Origin: Pinus tabuliformis
Lineage: Eukaryota; Streptophyta; Pinopsida; Pinales; Pinaceae
Length of the DNA stretch: 64,000 bases
Assembly (NCBI GenBank): GCA_031772625.1
Contig: CM062804.1
Coordinates: forward strand, 1,023,355,208 to 1,023,419,207
Direction of reading: 5' to 3'
A model generated the notes under the pieces. It had not been told where the DNA came from. It saw only the letters and a program-made list of their open reading frames with translations, and ran no database searches. Within the stretch, counting starts at the first letter, position 1; every line of letters starts with the position of its first letter. The translations under genes were made by a program, and so were the position numbers. This document shows positions 53,686-64,000 of this stretch, piece after piece.

Positions 53686-54628
53686 CTCTAGTCAGACATC
53701 TTTCTTCAATAAATTGTTTGATCTAGCACATTGAGATGTCGTACTTTGCACAATAATTCATTTGGTCGGAAAGGTATAGTGGAAGTCATTTTTGGGGCCA
53801 TAGATATTTGAGCTATAGGGTCACAACCACAAGGCACAAGAGAAACAAACCAGCTTGGTCACATGGTTGCAAACCAGTCATGTTGCAAGGCTGCAAACTA
53901 ACTAGGCCGAATGGTAATAGACCCTCAGAGCTGCAAGGCCACAAAATAGTTGGGCTATAAGGCCACAGACCAGCCAAGCCGAAAGGTCACATAATAGCTG
54001 GGTCGTAGACCAACCTGACCATAGGGCACAAACTAGTCTGGCCACAGGGCTTGAGGAGATAGACCATAACATTTTAGACAGTGAAGGATTTTCTTGGTCA
54101 AGAAAGGGTCTAAATTATAGGATAGTTAGGTTGTTTCATGATATATTTTAGTTGTACCTATTGTTGGGAAGCATATTATCACATTCAAGTCTAATTATGG
54201 TAATGATTCAAAAAACAGGAGCATGTTCATCGAAGGAACAAGAGCTTGAACCTCTATATAGCGAATTCAGGCACTATCATAATTGGAACAAGAAATTAGG
54301 AAATGAATCACAATTAGTGTAGTGGAAGTAAACTAAAGTGTTAGGGATATAGTTGGAGTAGTGGTAATTGGGTAATGTTATTTGAAGTATTGATTGACTA
54401 AATATCGGTATTGTAAAACTGGTGGAATATTATTCTTGGGAAACTAGCCCTAATTCCTCATGTATTGAGAACTCATATCATTACAAGAGATATTTATTCC
54501 TATTGGATGTCTTTATGTTACTCAATGATGCTTATTTTTAAATGAATAAATTTTCACTATTGGCATATAATATGTCTGATTGATTCAAGAAACCCTAGCT
54601 AGCATAGAACCCTAAAGGTAACATTACC
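53680..54628 (+). mobile_element. LTR-like segment with TGTAATG ends (copy 2, left part deleted)
   Basis: Counterpart of 6401-7349; keeps the degenerate repeats (53819-54059) and the ACATTACC end. Bases 54629-54854 are unassigned. Confidence 0.35.
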
Positions 54629-54854
54629 CTAGGATATCAGAGGTCCACCTCCCTGTGTTTGTTAGAATGAATTAGGATCTCAAAGATAAGCATGAATTGC
54701 ATTTCATTAATAAGAAACGCATATAAATTGAATGTTCATGTGACATTTGAATTCTTCTTCTAAGGTCCCTTGAACTCCTAGGGACAATTCATATTCACCC
54801 TAACAGATTAGTTGGCTAGAATTACCCCCTTAATCTGAAAAGGTTCTTGTAATT

Positions 54855-55169
54855 TCAAGAAGAGAGATAAGGATAGCTACCAATCATTGAATGTGCTCTT
54901 TGAATTTCATGTTTTGGAATGACCACAAACCCAATGGCTAGCAGAATCTCCCACTTAAACGAGCATCGTCTCGCTTTATCTTCATCAAATTTTACATCCC
55001 TTCGCACAACTATCATTCTGAGGGATGGAAATTACACATGGTAGTTGTGGGGAGTTTCTATATAACCCAAAAAGTTCCCCAATTCTGATGTCGGCTCTAT
55101 ATTCTTCCTTGATTATTTGGAGACATGGTAGTAAACAGAGGCTCCAAAAATCTTGAAGTGCAACAATTT
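54855..55169 (-). pseudogene. pol: Copia-B pol fragment (copy 2)
   Basis: Counterpart of 7576-7890. A TAA has replaced the Tyr codon in the HVYFPS motif, so the frame is more damaged than in copy 1. Confidence 0.7.
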
Positions 55170-56222
55170 TTTCAAGGTTAATCCTCTATGCGAATAGAGA
55201 CGATCCCTCTAGCCCAATGTGTGGGTTTAGCAACTGAAGTGACAATCAACTAGACATATTCCTAGGTTACAATTGAAAATAAGAATGAAAGGGATGACCT
55301 ACCTCGTTATGATGTTATTCTGATCTCCTTTGTTCAGGACCCTAAACCGCTTGTATCACAAGTTTATTCCTGCTTCTCTCAATGTTTATATACCAGAGCA
55401 AGTGATCAAGACACAACAAGGCATGCCAAATGAATAGAAAATCCAATATCAACCTACTTAACTAATCAAGGAATGTCAAGCTAAATGATACATGAACATA
55501 TGCATTTTGGGAAGATGAACCAGCAGTTGTGTATTATTATAAAATAAAGGGAAGCTTATAACCAAAGCATTGATGTTGATAGGCTCTCCTTGAGTGGTAA
55601 TCCAAGTCCAAGCCAAGAACTCTCCAAGAACTCCTTCTCCAAGTCAAATGAATAGCCTCTAGGCACAATCTTAACATAAGGGTGCAAATAGACATAGACC
55701 AACCAACCTCTAACCATTTGGGAATGGGAGAGGATGAATATATAGGCAAAGAATGGGAGTTAGGATCTCTCCAAAGATAGGAGTAGGTCCTCATCTCAAG
55801 GAGGTAGGTCATAGGGATAAGACCAAGAGGCCAAGTTGGGATAATTCAGCCTCCGCTATGCCAAACAATCGCCAGCTCGCCGCTATGGAAGCTTCTAGAT
55901 CACGAAGCTTCTCATCCTCTTTGGGAAAATTTCCTTTTTGGGGATCATCACGGGTATACAAGGTAATAAAGCGATGCCATCGCAAGTCAAGAGTGATGCA
56001 ACAAGTGACCATTGTGGTTTTTAACCTCATAAGAGCGATGAGTCTCAAAATTAGGGTTTTAGAGCTATTTCTTCTGAGGAAAGCTCAAGGGATTTTCCAA
56101 TCAATGTTCTAGGGAGGATATGAACTACGTATCTGAATAAGTACACTACATGATGGTCATGTTTTGGGCACTTCGTGGTATTTCACAGGGAAGTGTACGA
56201 GTGTGACAAAATATTGTGAACA
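55170..56222 (-). mobile_element. TR-GAG 3' LTR (copy 2)
   Basis: Counterpart of 7891-8943. Its inner tip on the plus strand reads TTCAAGG where copy 1 has TGTCAAGG. Confidence 0.85.
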
Positions 56223-56369
56223 TATGCCCCCTGAAGCATGAAGGCAGAACGGGAGTGATGACTGAGATGCTTTACGAGATTTTGCAAGGACGAGGACACA
56301 CACTATCAGGAGATCTGCAAATCAAGGACGCATATACATATACATATCTAAGAGCAAGACATGAATCTA

Positions 56370-56550
56370 CAACATGGGCACAACCATCCAGATAATAAGG
56401 ACTATATGAAAGGATCCATGGCATGGGCACATCCATCCAATACAGAAGGATCACCTGTAATCTATGATCTAAGGCATGGACATAACCATTTGATTTATAA
56501 GGATCATCATAAATTTAAAGTCCCACGGTATGGTCACAGCCATCCGTATA
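56370..56550 (+). repeat. Four-unit ~52-bp repeat (copy 2)
   Basis: Counterpart of 9090-9270 with the same unit spacing. Flanking bases to 57360 are non-coding TR-GAG sequence. Confidence 0.6.
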
Positions 56551-58427
56551 AAAGAAACATGTGTAAAATCATGAACAATACATAACTCCATGCAGCCTGA
56601 GTTATACTAGACAAAAAATCAGGGTCTTGCGCTCCATCCCAACTGGATCAAAGTATGAATTCTAACATGTGAATGAACGTGTCACAGTCGAACATGCTAT
56701 AAAACCATTTGATTACTGGCCATTGATGTAGAGTGTTAATAGACACGAGAGGAACCACCCATAATTACAATGGCTCTTAAAGAATGACAGTACAATCCCT
56801 GAATATGATAACAAAGCTGAAGTCGAACACTCGTGGAATCATCCGATCGAAGGCAAATGATGAAAACCTATCGTTGGATGCAAAGAACTTGCCATTAAAG
56901 CATGCAAGATCTAAGGTACTAAAAGGGAGTTTCTGAGTCATCTTCCTGGATAATGAGCTCAATTTGACAGGAAGTGACCTGTCAAAGGAGGGTCATAATG
57001 ATTCCCCCATCATCGACATGAAACGAGGAACAAAGTGGAATAAGTTTCAAGACTGTAAAAATGACTCAAACAGTGTATAGGTAAATAGCTGTAGATTGGA
57101 CTTTCTTGAACATATTGGCGACACGACTCTGGAGTGTGGCAGCATTAGACTCAACATAGGACCAAGGGTCATAATGACAAGGTGGAATAGTCAAATGAGA
57201 GGCAAAATGGATCACCCAAACCCAAAAGGACAAGTGACTAACTGAGGATATCCCAAACCCGATGCGAGAAACAGATGAGTGTCATGTTCAAGAGCGAAAT
57301 GCTGTCTATACAAAGGATGTTTCATCTTCATTTTTCCCCCACTATTTCTAGCAAGTTCCTTTTTATTTTTACACAAGCTTGAATAGAATACCATATTCTT
57401 GTCGTATAAATTCATTCTTCGAATGAATCCATCCTAGTAAGCTTTACGAGCCCTAGGAAGGAGAAACTCAGTCTCATGATGGTGATGATTCTTTTGTCAT
57501 AAAAATTTAACGAGTCCAACTTAAGACAAACTCTGTGTCTTTTTCATGTTTAGAGAGTTTAAAAAAGAAACGAAAAAGAAAACTCCATCATGTCCCTTTT
57601 CATAATTTGTCTCTCGAATCTGAAAAGGTAGAAAACAATATCCGAGAGAACTGCTTGACCATGTCGGTCAAGGTGTACCTTTTTCGTAAATAGTCAATCT
57701 CAACTTGAAAAAGGGGTAAACATATACTGAGGTGACATCGATTCATTTACTTTAACAAGTTTGAAAAGACAAGTACTCGATAATCTTTTCATATTTTTGG
57801 AGTTTGAAAAGCGCTGAAAGGAAACTCCACCTAGAGGAACGAGTGGTAGAAAAAGGATAGAAACTGGTTTTGGTGATGGTGGAACTGCTCAAAACATGTA
57901 ATGGTCAAGAGGCTGGATAATAAGACAACTTATCACAGATGTTCCTTAGGCAAGGGTAAAACAACCAAGTGAAAGAATATGATCGGCCAAAGAGATGGTG
58001 ACGATGGAATGAAAGAACCAAGGCTCATTTGGAAAAAATTGGCTAATAAAAACGACAATCACAAGATGTAAAGTGGGAATGGTTTCGTTTTTACACAATC
58101 TTGAACCATGGGAAACTATGCTTGAGTATACTTGAATATGGTTTCATTTTGCAAGAGCTTGAAACATGAGAAAAACTATGCTTGGATTTGGTTTCATTTT
58201 TACACAAGCTTGAAACAAAGATAAACTATGCTTGAGATAAGTTCGCATGCCCTTAGCATAATGACTCAATTCAAGGTACATGCCCCCCAAGCTCCTCTTC
58301 ATTCACCTAAGTAGACTATTGGTTACTAAAAGCTGGATGGAATGAAGGTTCACTCACGAGATTAAGTGAAAGACTCGACTGGGATTTTACGAGATCTAAT
58401 CAAAGACTCGAATTGGAAGGGGATTTG

Positions 58428-58808
58428 TTTCATTTTTTAACGATCTTGACACAGGAAAACAACCATGCTCATGACACCTTGTTTCCTTTTTTAATGAGCT
58501 TGACACAAATTAAAGAACGATGCTCACAGCACCTATTTAATTTTTTAATGAGGTTAACAAAGTAAAATAACTATCCTCATGACCCTTGCTTCATTTTTTA
58601 ACGAGCTTGACATAAGATAAGGAAGTTTGCCCCATAATCCTTGTTTCATTTTTTAACGAGCTTGACAAAAGACAAGGAACTCTTCTCCATAATCCTTGTT
58701 TCATTTTTTAACGAGCTTGACACAAGATAAGGAACTCAGATCCATAATCCTTGTTTCCTTTTTTAACAAGCTTGACACAAGGCAAGGAACTCTTCTCCAT
58801 GTCCCTTG
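58428..58808 (+). repeat. 55-bp tandem array (copy 2)
   Basis: Seven units like 11150-11530; unit number has not changed since the duplication. Diverged relatives lie at 57360 and 58080-58260. Confidence 0.85.
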
Positions 58809-58811
58809 TTA

Positions 58812-59624
58812 TCACAACCCAAAAGAGGCCATGGCTTCCAAGATTTTCTCATCAGATGGGAGAACAACACTCTGAAAGGGATACATTTCCAGGGAACCAA
58901 ATGAAAAATTGGGCTCCAATGCCCCTAGTACATGATGTACTACATCACCTACTAGATCATCAGTAGATGTGGGCATGGAATAGGTGGCCATGCAATTAAC
59001 CTGTGGTGAGGGTGATACTGCTTGCATATGAGAACCATTTAGGGATGATGGTTGAGTGGGAGTTGACTCAAGACTAATGAATGTAAGCTGATCAATGATC
59101 ACAATGCTTCCTTCATGTGGAAAACACATAACTCGAAAGAGAGAAGAAACAAGAGCTCCCATGACATAAACATAGTCACGACCAAGGAGTAGATTAAAAT
59201 CTAAAGGGCCTTGGACAAACATCACGTCTATGTAGACAATATTTCCTCCCAAAGTAATAGGTAACTTAGGAAGGATCCCTAATGGTTGACTAGTTCCTCT
59301 GTTAAATTCTAACAGATTCTGGGTAATGGGGACAAGCTAAGGAGAACCTAAATCTTGCCAAGCAGTTGAGAACATGATGCAAATAGATGCGCCCTCGTCT
59401 ATGATTGTGTTACGTTCGTCCATATGGTAAGCATGTACTATAATATGGAAAGGCAGATAAGATGGAAGATGATATCCTTCTAGTCGACTCCAATCAAAAT
59501 AAGTGACTAAACTACTCGGAGGGGGTGTTGTAGGAATGTGATAGTTGCCCTCTTCCGCAATGGGAACATGACAAATTCTCTCATGCACCTCCGGAACATG
59601 ACAATTTCCCTCCAATTCATTCAA
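58812..59624 (-). pseudogene. TR-GAG aspartic protease (copy 2)
   Basis: Same two open segments separated by the same TAG as in copy 1: IIDEGASICIM, then LGGNIVYIDV and PLDFNLLLGRD. The shared stop predates the duplication. Confidence 0.75.
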
Positions 59625-59837
59625 AACTGAAGAAACCAGAAGAACCTAAGCAGTATGAGGTTCACTCTCTACCAGAAAGGTATAGTTAACTAAGGGTGGA
59701 GTCAGGTCTACCATTTTCTGAACCAATGGTTGGTTGAGAATGGACTCACAAGACTCATTTTCAGAGAGAGTGGGGTTGAGAAAAGGTGAATTTTGATCAA
59801 TCACTAGATCAACTAGTGAAGGATCGGGGGAAAGCTT

Positions 59838-60782
59838 TCAATAACCAGCCGGAAGATGAGGCTAGGAAGTAGTAAGGTTTTCCAACTCTTTGGAAGATTC
59901 ATCCATTAAAGGACAAAGGTGAATGGGATGATTACCTTCACATAACTTACAGGGAAATTTGACTTTTCCCTTTTTCCCATGGGACTTACCAGTTGAAGGT
60001 TTATCACCAGCATGATTGCGAGAGGCTGATGACAAAGGTCAATGTGAACCTATGGACCACACTTCTAAGACCTTGGGAATACCAGGACAATTCCCAAGAA
60101 GGTGGTCACCCTTACATAACATGCAAGTGAATTTTACATTCCGGGGCTTGTTGGAAGATTTTTCTTCATTAGTTGCATCTGTAGGAATGGCTGCTTCGTT
60201 TCCCCCTTTCTTATTTTGCTTATTCTTCTTCTTAGCTTCCTGGTCACTAGAATCCAGACTTTCACCAGGCGAAGAGGAAGAACGATGTGAAGAAATCGAC
60301 GAAGAAGGAGAGGTTTCAACTTTAGGATCAACATGAGGTTGATGTTGTTCGGGTGGAGGAGAACTCGGTTGAAAAATAGTTTGGACGCTCGGAACCACTG
60401 ACGTCGAAAATAACCAAACTGGCAGACTAATGGTCAATCCAAGAAGGGACAACATCACCATATAGGGAGCACTAGTATTTCCAAAAGAATGAAAAGGGAT
60501 AGGATTCCCATCAGAGAGGTTTCCTTGACTGGTAGACTCAGGAAATGTTTCCATTGGTATCAACCTAAGATCTACTAAGGAGTATTTCCACAGGAGGGAT
60601 GTTGTTCCACGGTCAATTAATTTTAGAATTTGAAACAAAAACTTGGCCTTTTCATGTTTTAAGAGTCGATAAAAGGATGGAAAGGTGACTCTAGTCGCTT
60701 TCGTTGGTTTAGCGAGCTTGAAAGGACAAGTGCTCGACGATCTTTTCAAATTGAAGGAGTTAGAAAAGATCGAAATTAACAC
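59838..60782 (-). pseudogene. gag: TR-GAG gag with both zinc knuckles (copy 2)
   Basis: Frame 60782-60039 (247 codons) runs through the Pro/Ser-rich and Lys-rich tracts into the complete first knuckle CMLCKGDHLLGNC and GIPKVLEVWS. The second knuckle CKLCEGNHPIHLC follows at about 59940 after a frame change. The unoccupied SS-LARD target AGGTG (60100-60104) is in the first knuckle. Confidence 0.75.
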
Positions 60783-62158
60783 TTAGGTAACTCTAGGAAA
60801 AAGGAGTACTAAGTAACCGTGAACTACAACATACACCTCAACAAATAAATTTACCAAGGAATTGACGTATGTGTAGGCAATCTCCCCAAATGTTGTGTTC
60901 AATGTATCACATTTATAGGGTGGTAGACTAGGCTTCCTATGGATAAAGGTTTGCAACCTATGAGGGTCTCTCTTTATATACTCGACGCTACAGGGAGCAA
61001 AAGTGTGTGCTAGTACTATCTAATGCAAGAGCGAATGACAGCTGCTAAGTTTTAAAGACACTGAAACACGTCTCTATCCCAGACCACTAAGTATGAAGCT
61101 TTAATGTTTCAAATGCTCCTTAGATCAATTGAGATAAATTTTAAGTTAATATTCAATTATGTTTCAATTTGAGGCTCAAAACGATGTCACCTAAACACCT
61201 ATGATGCAACTATATGAGAAAAAGGAAACTTTTCGTTTCTATGAAAGCTAGACTAATCAAGGGAAGAAATTTCAATCAATAATGCATCACGCAAAAATGC
61301 CTTCCACTAACTTTCATTTTCATCTTCCAAATGCAAAATGTGAAAACGAAATCTAATCTTTCATTTCACTAAATGCAATGCCAAAAGTAAAAATGATCTT
61401 GACTTCTAACTATCCTAAATGCAACTTTTTCAAAAGTAAAATGGTTTTACTTTACAAAGATGCACTTAGATGAATTATGCTTTTCTTTCCATTTTGAATG
61501 ATTTGATGCACCTAATATAGTTTTTAGCTCTCAATCAACGAAAAATGTGATCTATTCTCAATGATGAATCTCAAAAAAGAACTTTTCAATGCAACTAATC
61601 TAATGCATTTTCACGAAAAGTAAATTTCGAAATACAAGCTACAACAAATGCAAAATGATGTTTTCAATGATTTCCACAGAAAACAACTCATCAATCAGAA
61701 AAACGAGTATCTCAACGACACCAACAAGTAGCAAGTGATGACTAATCGACTAGAAACCTTAGAACTCAATCAGATTTCACTTCAAAGCCAATGAGACAAA
61801 TTTTGCAAATTAATCAAGACAATCAATCAAAAACACCATAGATACTTTGGAAAATCACTGATAGAGGAAAAAAGACTAAAAAAAAGAAGAAAATCCCTAT
61901 TTTCTATTATACTCTGGGATCATTGCGACAGTAATTAAAACATCCGCAATGTCATCGCAACTGTTAGAGGCAAACCTATGATGGGCAAAAAAAATGAAGA
62001 AAAATAAGAAATCTTCAAGACCAGACAAAAATCAATGTTCTCAAGCAACCACCAGCAAGTGAAAATAGTTATATAAAAGAAAACAAGATAGAAAACAGAC
62101 CGTTGGTCAAACTCATCACAAAAATAAGGTGAAGGATTGAATGAAAAGGATCATAGGC
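60783..62158 (-). other. TR-GAG leader (copy 2)
   Basis: Non-coding counterpart of 21111-22489, with scattered single-base and small indel differences. Confidence 0.55.
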
Positions 62159-62176
62159 TCCCCAACGGAGTCACCA
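62159..62176 (-). other. TR-GAG primer-binding site (copy 2)
   Basis: TGGTGACTCCGTTGGGGA on the minus strand. Confidence 0.85.
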
Positions 62177-62182
62177 TTTTGT

Positions 62183-63236
62183 TGTCAAGGTTAATCCTCT
62201 CTGTGGACAAAGACAATCCCTCTAGCCCAATGAGTGGGTCTAGTAACTGAAGTGACAATCAACTAGACATCTTCCTAGGTTACAATTGAAAATAAGAATG
62301 AAAGAGATGGCTTACCTCATTCTGATTTTATTCCGATCTAACTTTGTTGAGGACCTTGAATCGCTTGTATCACATGCTTGTTTATGCTTCTCTCAGTGTT
62401 TATATACCTGCACAAGTGATCAAGACACAACAAGGCATGCCAAAATGAATAGAAAATCCAATAGAAACCTACTTAACTAATCAAGGAATGTCAAATTAAA
62501 TTATACATGAACATATGCATTTTGGGAAGATGAACCAGCAGTTGTGTATTATTAAAAAATAAATGGAAGCTTACAACCAAAGCCTTGATGTTGATAGGCT
62601 CTCCTTGAGTGTTAATCCAACTCCAAGCCAAGAACTCTTCAAGAAATCCTTCTCCAAGTCAAATGAATAGCCTCTAGGCACAATCTTAGCATAATTATGC
62701 AAATAGACATAGACCAACGAGCCTATAACCATTTGGGAATGGGAGAAGATGAATGTATAGGCAAGGAAAGGGAGTTATGAGATCTCCAAAGATATGAATA
62801 GGTCCTCATCTCAAGGAGGTAGGTCATAGGGATAAGACCAAGAGGCCAAGTTTGGAGAATTCGACCTCATCTATGCTAAACAACCTCCAGCTCGCCACTC
62901 TATAAGCTTCTAGATCACGAAGCTTCTCATCCTCTTTAGGAAAATTACCTTTTTGGGGATAATCACAGGTATACAAGATAACATAGCGATTCCATCACGG
63001 GTCAAGAGTGATGCAGCAAGCGACCATCACATTTTTTAACCTCATAAGAGCGATGAGTCTCAAAATTAGGGTTTTAGAGCTATTTCTTCTAGGGAAAGCT
63101 CAAGGAATTTTCCAATCAATGTTCTGGGGAGGATATGAACTGCATATCTGAATAAGTACACTACATGATGGTAATGTTTTGGGAACTTCAGGGTATGTCA
63201 CGAGGAAGTGCAGGAGGTGTGACAAAATACTGTGTA
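62183..63236 (-). mobile_element. TR-GAG 5' LTR (copy 2)
   Basis: Counterpart of 22514-23563, including the mutated outer tip. Confidence 0.82.
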
Positions 63237-64000
63237 GTAGAAATATCCGAATTTCTCCCCAAGAAAGCCTCCTCTGGTGTAATCATGCCCAGAATCTGAT
63301 GAGGACTCTGATTCTGCAAATATACTGATGTGTTGCATGCCTTGGCCAACAAATGCAACAATAAGCCTTGATCATGCAAGATCGCCCTCGCTGCTCCCAC
63401 AATGCTATGGTTCTTTATCTCAGCCACCCCATTATGTTGTGGGTTGTGGGGTGCTATAAACTCTCGCCGGAGGCCTTATTTTTCACATAAATTTTTAATG
63501 TAATTTGACATGTAGTCACCTCCATTATCACTCTTGAGAGCCTTAATCTTCTTGCATGTTTCTTTCTCAACCATTCCCTTGAATTCTATGAACTTGGAGA
63601 ATGTCTCATCGTTCTTCTGCATGAGGAAGATCCAACATTTTTGTGAGAAGTCATCAATAAAATTGACAAAATATTTGTGCATAGCATTGGAGGCTATCGA
63701 GAAAGGTCCACAAACATCAAAGTGGATCCTTTCATGGACTACATGTCCTTTGTTGTCCCGATCATGGAATGCGAATTTTGTGTACTTCCTCGAGGTACAC
63801 CTTTTGCATACATCTTGTTTCTCAAGTGATCCTTTTGAGAGGCCTATGGTTATTTGTTGCATGATCTTAAAAGTACCACAATTCAAATTGCCAAGTCTTC
63901 TATGCCAAATTTCACCAAAATCGTGGCTCTGCACTTTCTCCACCTTTGTGCTCAATGCAACGCAATCCTCCACTTCTAACTTGTATAGTTTCTTCACATG
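63237..64000 (-). pseudogene. pol: Copia-B integrase (copy 2, runs off window)
   Basis: Same integrase motifs as 23564-24354 (HRRLGNLNCGTF, CKRCTSRKYTKFAF, FDVCGPFSIAS, ALKSDNGGDYMS, MAEIKNHSIV in place of VAEIKN). The frame break near 63475 is shared with copy 1. Truncated by the window edge. Confidence 0.85.

Larger units (their letters stand above)
55170..63236 (-). mobile_element. TR-GAG element without nested insertion (copy 2)
   Basis: About 8.07 kb; shows the structure before SS-LARD inserted: 3' LTR 55170-56222, polypurine tract 56223-56237, non-coding region with tandem arrays 56238-58811, protease, gag, 1.4-kb leader, primer-binding site and 5' LTR 62183-63236. No RT or integrase anywhere in the internal region. 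Confidence 0.88.
49362..64000 (+). repeat. Segmental duplication, copy 2
   Basis: Direct copy of bases 1-24327. It lacks the bases equivalent to about 4318-6400 (Gypsy-1 protease and gag C-terminus) and lacks the 7.6-kb SS-LARD, keeping the unoccupied target site at 60100-60104. Homology probably begins further left, because the solo LTR here starts at 48579 while copy 1 enters the window inside the same LTR. It runs off the right edge inside the Copia-B integrase. Confidence 0.95.

Noticed and set aside
1..64000. tRNA or rRNA genes
   Set aside because: I saw no cloverleaf-capable sequence with intact A and B boxes and no rRNA-like stretch; the only tRNA-related words are primer-binding sites.

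Overview
This is a nuclear plant window made almost entirely of nested LTR retrotransposons. I found no intact host gene, tRNA, rRNA, CRISPR array or prokaryotic feature. Plant origin is supported by plant-type Ty1/copia and Ty3/gypsy proteins, by primer-binding sites of the TGGTATCAGA and TGGYG..TTGGGGA types, and by captured pieces of plant starch synthase and plant DDB2. Very long LTRs, deep nesting and low gene density suggest a large genome such as a gymnosperm, but that is inference and weak.

Layout. Bases 1-24327 and 49362-64000 are two copies of one direct segmental duplication, about 1-1.5% different where I compared them by eye. The shared layers, read left to right, are: a ~2.77 kb solo LTR (family S) inserted in the gag of a minus-strand gypsy element (Gypsy-1); the Gypsy-1 LTR and pol remnants; an LTR-like segment; a minus-strand copia (Copia-B); and, inserted in Copia-B, a minus-strand non-autonomous gypsy element encoding gag and protease but no RT or integrase (TR-GAG type). 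Copy 2 has lost ~2.08 kb that held the Gypsy-1 protease. Copy 1 has gained a 7.6 kb element inside the TR-GAG zinc-knuckle region.

That 7.6 kb element (12827-20427, here SS-LARD) is the most unusual object. It has two 3,290-bp LTRs (29 differences by eye), a 5-bp target duplication AGGTG whose unoccupied site survives in copy 2, a gypsy-type primer-binding site, and an internal region of only ~1 kb without gag or pol. The upstream (U3) part of each LTR carries sense-oriented pieces of host genes: a leucine-rich-repeat segment, an intronless starch synthase 4/5-type GT5 segment, and the C-terminal WD40 part of plant DDB2. Its LTR tip and 3' end match the solo LTR family S, although the rest of the LTR is unrelated.

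Between the duplicated blocks (24.3-48.6 kb) lie the 5' part of Copia-B, two diverged copies of an unclassified repeat, and a complete copia element (Copia-A, 30526-36766) with a 1,392-codon intact polyprotein inserted in one of those repeats. After these come a low-copy-looking stretch (37-39.2 kb), a TG-rich long-period tandem repeat with AT microsatellites (39.2-44.9 kb), a MITE-like foldback element (44001-44267), and the distal gag of another Gypsy-1-family element followed by an unusual short ORF.

Inferred order of events: gypsy and copia insertions, then TR-GAG and the solo LTR, then the segmental duplication, then the SS-LARD insertion in copy 1. The 2.08-kb deletion in copy 2 also followed the duplication.
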